From: Aphrophora alni
Taxonomy: Eukaryota; Arthropoda; Insecta; Hemiptera; Aphrophoridae
Direction: 5' to 3'
Assembly (NCBI GenBank): GCA_963513935.1
Contig: OY740765.1
Location: 123,881,362 to 123,945,361, forward strand
DNA: 64,000 bases
In this document: positions 33,515-45,881 of the stretch, piece by piece
Numbering within the stretch: the stretch's first letter is position 1
How the letters are laid out: every line of letters begins with the position of its first letter
Made by a program: the position numbers and the translations under genes
The notes under the pieces: generated by a model
What the model was told of the DNA's origin: nothing
What the model saw: the letters and a program-made list of their open reading frames with translations, nothing else
Databases searched by the model: none

Positions 33515-35418
33515 AGGTCCAAATACGGGCTACTAGTTTTGTTTCCGTTTGTACGGTCATGTCTATACACATTTTTGAGATTTGACACATTCTATTGTGT
33601 TTTCTACATAGTATTAAATTAAAATATTTTAAAAGATATTTTACATCTTTCAAATTACAATTTTAAAATAAAAGTGCAATTGATGCTTTTGAAAGTGTGG
33701 TCTAAATACGGGCTACCCTTACAAAATACTAAAACTTAGGTAAATTAAAGACAATAGAGTGAAGGAAAACATTTTTTTACTAAAATAAATGCTTAACTAC
33801 ATTAACATTTTTGTAAATGTTAAATTACTTTTTTAAATATCATAAAAAGATTCAATAACACTTATTTTAGGATTCAAATAACTTTATACAAATTAAAAAC
33901 ATAAAAAGGTTAAAACTACATACTATATTTATGTAAACCGTCTATTTACAAAAGTCACATATGTATACATCGTTTTCTGCACCCGCACAATCGCTGTGTG
34001 CCCACATATTACACTGAAAACACATCACCCAAAGTTCTCCCTTAGAGTCTTCAGAGAACAGTCTATCGTCAAACATACAACTTGTATCATTGTCGTTAGG
34101 CTAATCCCCTTGAGGTATTTCAATGTCGCTGTCGCTATCAATCCGAGGAGGATTCGAAAATTCAAAATCATCTTCTGAGTCCGATGACAGCTGGTTTCGT
34201 TTTGAAGGCAATTTTCCTTGAGTATGCATTTTTTTACTAGTTGACGTTTTCTGTCCAGTCTGTGGTTTTGAAGTTGACGGTTGTTTCTTTTGATGATTAG
34301 ACCTAGACCTACGTTTATCTTTGTTATTCAGATTATCTTCAAACGTCAAAGTCTTTTTGCTGTTTTTGGCTGCAGAATTTTCTAAAGATTCGGATAATGC
34401 TTTTTTATATTTGGTGTTCCAGTGATGATACATGAGCCTGCAGCCTTGCGACCTCGATTGGTAACTTTCTTCTTAATTGTAGGAATCGGTGAAATATCAA
34501 AGAGACTAACTTGCATTGTTGTTACAGGCAGAACCGACTGAATAGTTGGAAGGTAAGACTGATCTGGTTGTGAGGAAGTGGATGATGAAGGTTTTGTCAG
34601 AGTATGGTCTGGGGTCTTTGGTGTTGTGGTGCATGTTTTTAGCCTTCAAGCTCGGACGCTATAAAATCTGCATCAGAGAAAATATTTTTATTCAGTGGAA
34701 AAATTCCAGTGGCTCTAAACCCATTCACGACTATCATTTCTCTCCATTCTGGACTTGGAGACACGCCTTTTCAAAGAGTTCCATAATATCATATGGTGTC
34801 ACAGGTCTCATAGAATGTCGGAACCATTGTCTTATTTCCTTACTGTAAAATGCATTCAATGGAGCCATAAAGGTCTTGTCTAATGGCTGGACACAGCTTT
34901 TTACAAATTTGAAATATACTTAGATTTAGTTCGGGGCATTCTGAAATAAAAAACACCATAATATAGACATTTTGTCTATATTTTTTTCAAAAATGCTCTA
35001 ATTACAGACTAGCCTGTATTTAGACCACGTGTTGTAGCCCGTATTAAACCTGTCGTTAGAGACACTTTTGAGCGTTGGCAGCCATTACCAAGCTATGTTA
35101 TCTGGTAAATAACGTATGGTAAACGGAGCTAATAGCATCAGTAACAAAGTGTGTATTATAAAATAACTGTAAGTTTAGTGGATTTGTGGAGAAAAAATGA
35201 AGTATAGCCTACATACGTTTATAACTTTTCAAATAACAAAACCAGAAGAACAACACGTTTTTATAACACTTAGTCAATACCACCAAGCTTCCAAATACTC
35301 ACAATCTCTTTCTTTGTTCCAAAGGAACAGTTTCACATTATTTTTACCAGATTTCACCACCTGCTTCACAGTAAACGTCCACTAGCCCGCATTTAGACCA
35401 TAGCCCTTATTTGGACCT
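33515..35418 (-). mobile_element. pogo-type DNA transposon, internally deleted
   Basis: The ends are AGGTCCAAATACGGGCTA (33515-33532) and the reverse complement of 35401-35418, AGGTCCAAATAAGGGCTA: 17 of 18 bases match. The same motif recurs near each end: GGTCTAAATACGGGCTACC at 33704, and inverted at about 35011, 35025 and 35374. The interior encodes only the C-terminal part of a DDE_1 transposase on the minus strand. At roughly 1.9 kb it is shorter than a full element, so most of the HTH and catalytic domain are gone. Confidence 0.8.
33958..34930 (-). pseudogene. pogo/DDE_1 transposase C-terminal part with PHD-like zinc finger
   Basis: Minus-strand frames give, in order, QPLDKTFMAPLNAFYSKEIR (the block after the last catalytic Asp), [30 protein letters not shown] and [10 protein letters not shown], the usual DDE_1/pogo C-terminal sequence. 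Then come NRGRKAAGSCIITGTP and a long Ser/Lys-rich linker (34433-34101) with acidic SSDSEDDFEF. Finally 34100-33958 reads SEDSKGELWVMCFQCNMW, AHSDCAGAENDVYICDFCK and stop, a Cys/His pattern like a PHD finger. Several frame breaks show that it is inactive. Some insect pogo-type transposases are known to carry such a C-terminal finger. Confidence 0.75.
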
Positions 35419-35524
35419 TACATGTCCGAGGTCTGTTAGTGCCTAAACGACATCAAAACAGTAGTGATGTATACAATTACGAGGTTCAAAATATGTAAAC
35501 AAACTTACCCTTCTGGATACCTTA

Positions 35525-35665
35525 CCTTACCCCGACATATCCCTTGATTTACCAATGCAATTTCAAAAAAAAAAACTTTTGGTCATTTCATTTAGAGGAT
35601 CTGCTTGCATAACATTATAAGATAGGGGCTGAGTAAGTACCTACCATAATGGCGCTCATCAACTA
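35525..35665 (+). repeat. SINE-body repeat, plus orientation
   Basis: Shares CCCTTGATTTACCAATGCAATTT, CATTTAGAGGATCTGCTTG, TAGGGGCTGAGTAAGTACCTACCAT with the 28.6-kb copy and the reverse complement of 10.5 kb. Confidence 0.7.
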
Positions 35666-35806
35666 GTTTTCAATCCTGTTTTTTTTAGTTTGATTTCTTT
35701 TGTTTTCTTCAAAGTTAAAATCCATTCTAACGATCAATCCGTTTGGTTTGATCTGCCTCGTTTTACAAACATCGAAAGACCTCTTTGAAATCTGGATTTG
35801 GATTTC

Positions 35807-35905
35807 CTACAATTGTGTTCTGCTCAATTGAAATTCTTGTACTGTGACATTCTTCGTAACAATTTCAAATTCGGATTGGAAGTTCATCATACCATCATCA
35901 GCCAT
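35807..35905 (-). CDS. Possible first coding exon (candidate)
   Basis: On the minus strand an ATG at 35905 follows directly after a good acceptor (CCCTCCTGTCACAG) and opens a short acidic peptide MADDGMMNFQSEFEIV...VQEFQL before TAG at 35807-35809. A splice donor inside the frame is not obvious (a GTAGGA overlaps the stop). It is on the same strand as, and upstream of, the membrane-protein exons, but a link is unproven. Confidence 0.3.
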   Translation of the reverse strand: MADDGMMNFQSEFEIVTKNVTVQEFQLSRTQL

Positions 35906-36054
35906 CTGTGACAGGAGGGTAGTGCTCCGGACGGTAGGGTGAACTGAGGTAGATCAGAAGCACACACGGTACATATTTTTTCTTTTCGTTCCTTTTTTTT
36001 CTTGGTTATCGTCGTCTTATAAAATCGGAAGAAAAGTGAATACAATAAAGATCC

Positions 36055-36190
36055 TTATACCTCTCGAATACTCTAATAGGTCAGGGTCAGAAAAGAACAA
36101 GAGTTGTTAAGAGAGACTTGATAGGGAAGAGATGAATCTAACCTAAGATTACATAAAAAAGGTGTAGATACAGCTTAGCTTTATATATGG
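36055..36190 (-). mobile_element. tRNA-derived SINE copy 7
   Basis: Minus strand: ATCTACACC, TAGGTTAGATTC (B-box-like), TCAAGTCTCTCTTAACAACTC and CTGACCCTGACCTATTAGAGTA. Confidence 0.7.
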
Positions 36191-36661
36191 TCCCTAAATT
36201 TGTGTAAAAATAACCAACGAACAACTTTTAGACTAGCCTATACAAAATAAACAACGGTATGCTATTTCTTGGGGTTCGCATTTGTTAGATATTCATATTA
36301 AATATTCACAAAATCACTTGGTAATTGTTTACAAATAAAACTATAGAATTAATTCAATGCATTTAGGCTATATGTCACTGAAGTCAAGCAACACCTAATA
36401 AAACAAGCGATCACACTATCACTAACTTGACGAATGTAGTCATAAATATTAACGTAGGCATTCGTAGCCTGAGCTGGATTTCGTACTTTTATATTACTTA
36501 TTTTTTACTAAATTAACGTATTTTGGTAGTTCAAAAGTGTCTTCCGAGATCAAATAATTGTTTTAATGATTAATTGTTTCAAAATAAGGTAGCTAGTAAA
36601 GGATAACTAAATTAAATTTAAGGGCAAGGTAGAATGCATAATTACCATGTTTTTTATACTT

Positions 36662-37205
36662 TACTAGCTGTTATCCGCGGTTTCGCACACGGGAATTGAA
36701 ATTATTTGAAGGGAATTTTAGTTTTTGAGAATATATATTTTTTATTCATATCTATATTAAAATATATAATGATAAATCAACACTTTTATAGGTTTCAAGC
36801 TTATTATAAAAAACATAATGAATTATTTATTTTTTACACACGCACTCATGCACGCATTCACACAAATATATTTGTGTAGTTTATTTGTCACTGAAGTGCT
36901 TTCTTGTAAACAACATATTTTATACTGGATTTTGAAGAAATGAAAAGATCACTACTGTTGCTATCAGCTTAGGTATTTATTATTTAATAATTTTTTTAAA
37001 ACATTTGTTTTTTATCAAATATTAGGCATAATGTTAAATTTATTAGAAATATTTTCAAATTTAAAGGCAGTAACAAGTAATTTTTCTCAGAGGAGAAAGA
37101 AAGTGGCAAGCTCCACTCTAAGCACTATAACCAAGGAATTCATAAAACCCGGTCCAGTAGTTTCTGAGATTCGCGTAAAAAAAAAGGCGTGTACGATTAA
37201 TAAGA
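36662..37205 (+). mobile_element. Non-LTR retrotransposon 3'-end-like repeat (RTE/Proto2-like)
   Basis: It begins ACTAGCTGTTATCCGCGGTT (36664 on), a phrase typical of widespread arthropod non-LTR 3' ends and derived SINEs. It ends near 37145-37176 with CCCGGTCCAGTAGTTTCTGA and then GATTCGCG. No coding domain is visible between them; the 61-codon ORF at 37031-37216 is part of the repeat. Confidence 0.45.
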
Positions 37206-37593
37206 CCACACGATGAAAGTGAAAACAATATGAAAATGTAGAGGCCTATTCATTGAATCAGATTTGAATATTTTCAAAATGTTAGGCCGAAATCAAGTTA
37301 ATAACGGTTTTAAAAATGTTACACATTGATCTAGGCTAGGCCTAACCCAGCTTTGTGTTACAGTATATTATTAAAGCTGATGGGCCTAATTATAAGTGTT
37401 ATAAGTTGAATGCTTTGACGGTAATTATTTACAAGAAAGTCACTGCTTTTTTAAAATTTTTTTTTTTTTTAACATGTTCTACATACTCTATTTCTAAATA
37501 TTAAAATAAGTTTTCAACGCGGAGCTAATTTTTTCATCGAAAAATCGCAATTTCAAAACTACATAATTCAGTACATCTAGGCTATATTATTAT

Positions 37594-37672
37594 GTCACCT
37601 AAGTCAAGCAACATCGAGCGCGGATAGTAGTACTTGGATGGGTGACCGCTTGGGAAATAACGTGCAATTTCT
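37594..37672 (+). ncRNA. 5S rRNA-derived segment (pseudogene or 5S-type SINE head)
   Basis: GTCACCTAAGTCAAGCAACA, TCGAGCGCGGATAG, and TACTTGGATGGGTGACCGCT then TGGGAA match the 3' two-thirds of eukaryotic 5S rRNA, including the C-box of the internal promoter. Two extra bases (TAG duplicated to TAGTAG) and decay of the 3' stem argue against a functional gene. A shorter relative (GTCACTGAAGTCAAGCAAC) lies at 36373. Confidence 0.75.
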
Positions 37673-39928
37673 TTTTCTTAAATATATAATCATAGGTTAA
37701 GTAAAGTGGTTATATAAAAATATATAGCTATCTTACTTAACCTTGTAAGGTAACAATTCGCGTACAAACCTATTTTTAAGCGTAACTCACTAAATGGACC
37801 TTAACCTAGAAAAGTTGAAATTATGTTTTTTCCCGTGAAAAAATTAACTCCGCGGGGAAAACTTATTTTATTATTGAGAAATAAGGTATGTTTAAAAAAA
37901 TTGCAAAAAAAGCCGTGACTTTCTTTGTAAACAATTACCAATCACTTTCAAACTTGGTAAAACGTAAGAGGACTTACCATTTGGAAAAACTTAAAAACAC
38001 ACCGTCTGGATGTAAGACGTTTTAAAATTTCGAAGACATGAAGAAAAAAAAATCTTATCAGATATAATCTATTAATATGTCTTACGGGCACAGGGTAGTT
38101 ATAAAATGACATTTTACTATATTGAAAAACAAATTTGATGTTATAAATCTTACTCGTGTAATTTTGAAATTACGCTATAATATTACACAAACTATTAAAA
38201 CATTGTTATACCCTAACGGTTACTATAGCAACTTGTTTTTTAAACAGCTGATAGTTTTAAAAATTTCTAAAACCACACTACAAACTCATATATTCAGTTT
38301 ATTCTTGCTATCAGCTTATTACTTTACCTAAACGGTATTTAGAAGGCAGTTACAGAAAACCCTTGTTTAGTTAAAAATTGCTTAGTAATAGACTAGTTAA
38401 AACTCTGTGTCTATAGACGTTATCATCTGTAGAGGCAAGAAACATTAAGATAGGAACTTGAAATCTGGTATAGGGGATTATAGTATGCTTATTTAGAACC
38501 CTATTGAAATTCAAAATAATTCAACTGTAAATGTCAAAATGGGGGATAATTATTCCTGTCCTGTATTCTAATAAATAGTATTATTATTACTAGCCGTTAC
38601 GAGTTAATAATTTTAAATCTTTAAAATCGGTAGATGTACGGATTAAACGATACGATAGGCCTCATATCTACTGGTCGTAAGTGATACACCATAATGATCT
38701 TATACGATAGGTATCACTAGTGGTTAAACAGGTTTACACCAATACGATAACGACATCTATCGTAAGATATATTAGGCGACACCCTCGACCTATCTCATCG
38801 CTTAGTATCGTGCGATATTTCAAAGTGGCAAGGTGTTTTAAATATAGAATTATGCTGAAAATTTAAGTTTCTTAATTTCTTTCACGGCGGATTTGTGTCC
38901 CACTTTCAATAATTTATACGAACGACTACACCCAATTATCCTGCTCTTCTTTTTACTGTTTTTCAAATACCAATACATCACGAAATCGTCATCTTCACTG
39001 TAAGACCCTAACGATTACAACAACAAAAATCTCCTGCCAACAGATAGTATCGCTTGGATGTGCAACATAATTATCTTAAGATAAAAGTCGCGCATCGCAT
39101 TGATCTTATCGCGTGATCTAAATAGAGGGCAGCGAATCGAGACTGTAAAGACTTATTTAAGTTATTTACACAGCGCTCAATAGATGGCAACAGCCCATGA
39201 TGACAATGAAAATAGAGTCGGAATGTGTAAAATTACGAGGACATGAAGATATGTAATGAACTTGTGAGGCCATGTGTGTAAGTGTGTGTAATTACAAGAA
39301 AGGGGATGGGTGTGTAATGAAGCTGTGATGCCATGTCTCACTCACGCCGTACCATGACAAACGACAAGCAACTACCGTAGCGTACACAATCAATCATATC
39401 AATACACTTTACAACCCCTCCCCTTCACTTAAAAGTTCTGTCTGTCTGTATATATTTAAAATTCTTTAATATATTTTTAAAATGACAATATATACTCATC
39501 CAAATTTTATATACAAACAGTCAAAACTAGAATGATTGTTTTGGTTTATTTTTCTCTCCTATCTTTTATATAGGTCCCGTGTCTTATATTATTTAGATAC
39601 TACGTTTAATCGTGTAAGGTTGCTTATTTACGTGCTAATCTCAAATTTCAAGAACAATATTATTTGTTATCTTTGATTTACCACCAGCAATCCTTGATTA
39701 GTTCTTTTTTCAGTTTATATTGTCATATATCTCATTACACTACACGTGTTTCGTCGGGTAATAACATTTATGGAATTTTTGCTCCAGGGGCCATTATACG
39801 AAAATGTTCGACTTCGGATGTTTATTCACATCATTTTATAACAATTTTGATTCTTTTAAATGGGACACGCTTTTAAAGTTAAAATTATTTTGAATTTTTT
39901 TAAGCATAGATATATTATTCGTTTTTTG

Positions 39929-39977
<49 letters not shown>

Positions 39978-42900
39978 TCATTACAATTTCCAATTCTTGT
40001 AATAACTGATATTTACTTTTACATTCAAGAAAGCATGTACATTGCATACATAAGCATTAGACATTGAATATTAAATTTATTTTACAAACTAGCCGATGTC
40101 ACCAGTTTCACCTGTGATAGTTTTATAATTTATTTATCACAACCCTAATAGTGGTGCTATGAAAATAAATAATGCCCAAATACAGCAACACACCAATTTT
40201 TATCAAAATCGACCCATAAATAACAAAGATATGATGTTGACAGTTTTTGAATTTTTCTCAATAATGACAAGTATTCAACAAAAGATTTTTCTGTCAAATT
40301 TTTTAAAAATATTCCTTATCTTAAAACAATTATTTCCTTCAAAACATATGTACAATTTATTTTTCTCTCTCTCAATATGCAATTAAATTAACATTTATTG
40401 AACAAATAAAACCAATATAAGCATTTCTGTTTGGAATATTGTGTATGCTCTTTGATATTTTTATTTTGTTTATCTTAATAATAGCTTTTCAATTCAGTAT
40501 TTCAAAGTATTTTTATAAACTAATTCTAACACCTATTGAAATCCCATCTTTTTTTAAATTTTTTGACAAATAATGGAGTGTCGACAAAAATAGTATTCAA
40601 GTTTTTTTATTTCAAACCACAACCACAGCGGAATGCTTTATGATGTAGTCGACGCCTTCTTGACACTTGATTTTGAAATAGAGATATATTTCTCGTCTCA
40701 TAATTATTTTCTTTACTTACAATATATTTTTATTTTTTTATTATTTATTTTTTTAAACAAGGTATATAATTTTTTTTTAATTATTCCACCTTAACTATTT
40801 AAAGGGTATTTTTAATATTTAACAACAACAATTATTTACGTCTTTAGTAATAAAAACAATTATTAGCTCTAGTAGTGTTAGTAATTTTAGTTTGCTTAGT
40901 TAATTTAGTTAATATGATAGTTGATAAACCGACAAACTTGAACTTTCATTATAGGCACGAAGTTATTGTGTTCCTATAGATCTTAAATTATCACAGCTTA
41001 TATAATTAAGTCAAAGATTTAACTAAATATCGTTGCTTGTTAAAATCAATAAATTGAAAGTTTTATTATTTTTAAATATTGATAAATCTAATATCATCAA
41101 CGATGTTTATACTATCACTATTAATTTCTCTTTAATTTCATTGAGTTAATCAAAATCTCTTACGAAATCAAAATTGTCTGTTTTCTCCTATAGGTTGTTT
41201 ATTACAGTTCGTTGAACTTTCTTAATGTAAAAATTACATATCAAGTAAACCTTAATGTTTTTGGTGGTTGTGTAACAGGTACATCTTGTTATTTCTTTTT
41301 CAGAATATAAGATAGCAAAACTGTATTATCAATGTTTTTAACATGATAAGAATAGAAGAACCAAAATAACAAACTATAGATTTTAGCTTATCTATTCAAA
41401 CATTTTATAAATAATGATATTGCAACCAGACTGAGTACTATTTGTTTGTTTGAAATAATCACCGACCATGCTGTTAATCATTCCAAACCATAAATATATT
41501 TGTATTATGCTTTAATACTGTCTCACTTTGTCTACTTTAACTTAATAGTTTTGTAAATTTAGTATTGGTGCCCATGCAAAGACAAAATAGAACAAATAAA
41601 TAATTTGAAATAAAATTAACAGTTTATAAATCGATTAATATAATTCAGTTTCTTATTGTGTGCATCTTTAAAAGTTTACGACAATTGTGTTCCTGTGCTA
41701 TTTCGAAGATTTAACAAAAATGTGTTATTTACATATTTATTAAAAAACAAACAAATATTGGTTCTAGTAGAATAACTATGATTTAATTTATTTCGTTACT
41801 AATATGTTAGTTACAATAAATATAAAACTTTAAATTTCAAAAATGGCTCACTAAAATAATTTTACGAAACTGTTGTGTACTTATAGATCTTATATTAACC
41901 CAGTTTATAAAATTCATTTTTTTAAATCTTGGCATTATTAATGTAATAATGCCATGATTTAAATAAATACAATAAATAATCATATATCCATGCAAAACAC
42001 AATTATATACACATATAGGCATTGGTGTCTTATTATTTATTCGCATCAGCAATTATACAAATGTACTTTACTTATCAAATGCAATATACGTGATTACTGT
42101 ATATTATTTCAAACGTTTATAATAAAAAAATTCTGAGCTTTACATCAATAATTACCTCATGATACTCATAAAGTTTACAGACTGATTCTTTGTTCACATT
42201 CCTCGCAACATAAATATTTTCCTTACAGGAACTATGGAAATAATTAAAAATGATTTAGATATTAAATAAATTTGTCTTTTAATATCGGTACTATAAGAAC
42301 TTTTCATTATTTTTAAAAGGTCCAATTATGGTTGCGACGTTATTGTGACCATTACATTATGTAAAAGTGACAGTATGTTTGTTTACCCAAAAACAAAAAT
42401 AGAATAATGACACATATTTTATAATACATTATTTTTATGCATTATTGCATCTTGCATAACATATTTTATACACAATTATTAATTTATAACATATAGGTCC
42501 CAATATTCAATTATTGGTGGCACATTTAACAACAAACCTGCAAACATACATTGTGTATAAATTTATAGGTAAAAATTTGAAATATTTTCCAGAAATAGGC
42601 TGATTATATTGAAGACGTTTATGTAGAAATTGTCATCAAAACAGCATGAATATCGAGATATTTGACTGTCATTTTTGTTTAAATTTAAGTTTGCTTGTTT
42701 TTAGTTACAATAATAATTAACCACATATTTGTTAAATTGCAGCATAAAGTTCCAAGTTTCTAAATTTATTAAAAATATTAATAATTAAAAATTACGATTA
42801 AGTTAATAATTAATCATTTGGTTATAATTTTTAATATACTGTATGACGATAATATACAAATAAGCTGGAATTCCTTTTATACATAAATTATAAGTATAAA

Positions 42901-44920
42901 ATAGAATTGATAAAAAATATCAAACAACTTAATTTTAATTATAGTAAAAAAATGTGGCATTTAAATAATATTTGGGTTATTGTTGTTTTACCAAACAGAA
43001 AATCAGGTTAAAATTGTAATTTCAGTAAATTAGCTCGTCTGAAAGTTGGTGGGATAAAAACTGGGTTTAAGCGAGTAAAATAAACTATGAGACACATTTC
43101 AACATTTGATAGTGTGGGTTGAAGAAGAAACAATGATTGACTCTACTCAGGTAACTGTTATGTTATCTACATTCTGACCTAGAATGTAATAAAATGTCCA
43201 AGGAATAACGTGGTAAAATTTTTGATATGGAAATCAATGAATCCTCGAAACACAAGTAGTAAATAATATAGAATACCGTCTTACTAATAATTATGTTTTT
43301 TTACTATTATAATGAATATTTTCAAGGGATAGATGTGATTTGAAGAGGACTTCAGCTAAACTGGTATTTTAGAGAAAGAGGAGTTAAATGTAAATATACC
43401 TTCCTCCTTCCACTCATAACAGCCCAATCAAATTAAAATATGTCTTGTCACATTTAATTGACTAAGGGTGTTGAAGAGTTAATGTTCTTTGTAATCTTAT
43501 AAACTAATTATTTTAAACACAATTTATACTGAAAATATTTTTTTAACAAACAAATATATAAAATAAAATTTAATAAAAATACGTTTTATTTTAATATATT
43601 CTCAACATAAAGAATAAACAAACAAAATCTGCAACGAATTAAATAATAAACAATCTTAAATAAATAACAAAGCTTAAAACAAATTTAAAATGTAAAATTA
43701 ATTTATATGACCGTGAATAAAGGAAAATATTTAAAAATAATGAGCATATTTAATAGAACGGTGTTTGCTATTGGTCTGACCTAAGCATTCCTCCACACAA
43801 TCTATTAGTTAGGATAAAAATGTCGAATAATTTATCCTAACACATCAACCATATTCTTAGTAAATGCTCAAGTTATTTAACTTTCATTAAAACTTACAGA
43901 TGAAAAGATCAGGTACGAGATGAAATCGATAATTGACCATAGTTGTATGATAAAGCTGTTGATAAGGTGCATTGTAGAATGTATTGACTCTTTGTCCTTT
44001 GATGGAAATAACTGGGACAGAGTTATCTTTAAATGTAGATTAACATTGTTTTTGTAGAAACAGTTTTGTTAGAGGTAACAGTGGATTTATATTTTGCAGG
44101 ATTAATCACCGTCATCAGTGAATTATCTTCATCTACCAATTTTATTTAGTATTATAACTCCACGGGTATATTAGATATTAATTGACAATCCACTTATACA
44201 GCCATGGGCAAAGTTGTATTATTTAATGAATAACTCACACTGTATCTTTATCTTAGGAATTTTTTAAAACACCGGATAGCCTGATTGGTTGAAAAAAATT
44301 CCTATTATGCGTAGTGCAAAATGTAATAAAAGAATAGAATTTATTAAAAACTGTAAAGTTAGATGTTTTGTCTTCAAAATATCGTAAATTAAACTGTTGA
44401 ATCTGGATAATAACATACATGTAATTTGGCAACTTCTTTTAAATTTCATTTGGACTTTTTAACAATTAATTATTTGAAATCTATTATTAAATGAGGTCTG
44501 TGGGGAAATTAAAAATATGGAACAGAAAAAAAACCCATTGTAGAAAGATGGATAAAAAATTAAAACTTTTTAAATAATTAATTTAACCTATGTTTGTTAC
44601 ATCTTACATTACGATGACACAGTCATTATCATCAAAGGAATACAACTAAGTAGGATCAGATCATTTTTAAATATGTAAGTTATTTTTGGTCATTTTTATC
44701 ACACTTTATGTTACTTAATATCCAATAATTTAACAGATAAATCACAAGATTTAATACAAGTTATTGCGTTTTCTCAAAATTGTTTTTTGTTTCTTAACGT
44801 GAACACAAGTTTAAAGTAGACACTTCCTTAAAATCGAAGGTTATTTTTTACAGAACTACACATTAACCACAGTAAAAATCCACCACAATAATCAAAATTG
44901 TCTTTACATTAATAGACTGT
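37673..44920. other. Long AT-rich desert without recognisable genes
   Basis: More than 7 kb with no coding domain. Noted inside: a repeat at 38410-38550 shared with 33255-33360; a cluster of TATCG/CGATA words at 38640-39120; a small diverged duplication at 39224-39340 (phrases TGTAAAATTAC-AG...GTAATGAACTTGTGA); a (TA)n tract at about 39932-39973; and an ACTAGCCGATGTCACCAG phrase at 40090 that may be a non-LTR scrap. Every ORF here is short and AT-biased. Confidence 0.5.
39932..39973. repeat. (AT)n microsatellite
   Basis: Uninterrupted AT repeat. Confidence 0.95.
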
Positions 44921-44948
44921 TTTTTTTTTTTTTTTTTTTTTTTTTTTC
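44921..44948. repeat. Poly(T) tract
   Basis: About 27 consecutive T residues lying about 36 bases before the 5' LTR of the Gypsy element. Confidence 0.95.
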
Positions 44949-44983
44949 TTTTTTCCCGTGTTGCAATCAGTTTTAAATGCTAA

Positions 44984-45609
44984 TGTAGTGCCCTGACAGT
45001 AAAAGCAGTGAGTTATCCTAGTTGAATGCCTTTGTGGTAAAAACCTTAGTTCATGACATTTCCTTTATAAGAACCACAAAGTGACCACTGCTACAAAATT
45101 AACCAAAATTGATGTCCTATTTAGAAAACAGGATTTCCTTCACGTGAACAAGAGATGTACAGACAACGTCACTGTCAGGTTGCTCTGTTAATTTCTGATT
45201 CGTTGGAAATCCTCCACTAATGTTAACCTGATAAGACATCCACCAACAGGGACCCAGAAAGAGTCCACGTGGATTAATTATCTCAAATGATGGGTATGAA
45301 CCTCAAGGAAGGAGGAGAACCCATATAAAACGTCATGTTTGGCTTTTTCAGAGAGAGAAGAACTTTTTGTTTTGTTTGTAGTTGTGTTGTGAAAACAGAA
45401 AGATGCACGGCGATAGTGCTTCGTTAGTGTGTGCTAATAATTGTTGTAAGTAAAATGTAAAGTGTAAAGTGTAAAGTGTTTTGTTGTTTGTGAAACAGTA
45501 AGTAAAATAATGGCATTCACAAAACACGTTGTTAAGTTATTAATGTTATCCTAGCAAAATCCGTGATACAAAATCTAGTACCACGCCTGACCTCATCGGG
45601 CGCACTACA
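44984..45609 (+). repeat. 5' LTR, 626 bp
   Basis: The start TGTAGTGCCC and end GGGCGCACTACA form short terminal inverted repeats with TG...CA borders, and the PBS follows five bases later. A TATA box (TATAAAA, 45324-45330) precedes an initiator-like TCAGAG near 45350. A small TAAAGTG repeat sits at 45456-45478, and two GTAAGT words at 45446 and 45498 could be splice donors. No second copy of this LTR was found in the window, so the borders rest on structure alone. Confidence 0.75.
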
Positions 45610-45614
45610 AAATT

Positions 45615-45633
45615 TGGTGGCAGCGGTGGGATT
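45615..45633 (+). promoter_or_regulatory. Primer-binding site, tRNA-Leu
   Basis: TGGTGGCAGCGGTGGGATT is complementary to the 3' end of a tRNA-Leu ending CCCACCGCTGCCA plus CCA (19 bases, judged from the known conserved eukaryotic tRNA-Leu 3' end). It marks the start of minus-strand DNA synthesis and fixes the LTR border. Confidence 0.75.
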
Positions 45634-45881
45634 GCTTCTCACTATTTGGTGAGAGTAATTAATCTCTTTTGGGATTATAAATAAAACAAAGGAAAATTTT
45701 GTATCATGGATTATGTTTGGAAAATAATAGTATGGTAATGGTTTTTATATTATATTAGGTGTTATACTAATTTTCTTTGTAGTACTGGTACTCATATTTA
45801 AAATGTTTTTACGTTATTTATATGTCATATGAAATGTATTAGCTAAAATTACAATTTATTTTAACAGTTTTGTTTATGTAA

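Noticed and set aside
34546..34848. 100-codon forward ORF inside the pogo element
   Set aside because: It is the antisense shadow of the transposase C-terminal blocks read on the minus strand.
36363..36395. Second 5S rRNA gene
   Set aside because: Only about 20 bases match; it is a truncated relative of the 37.6-kb repeat.
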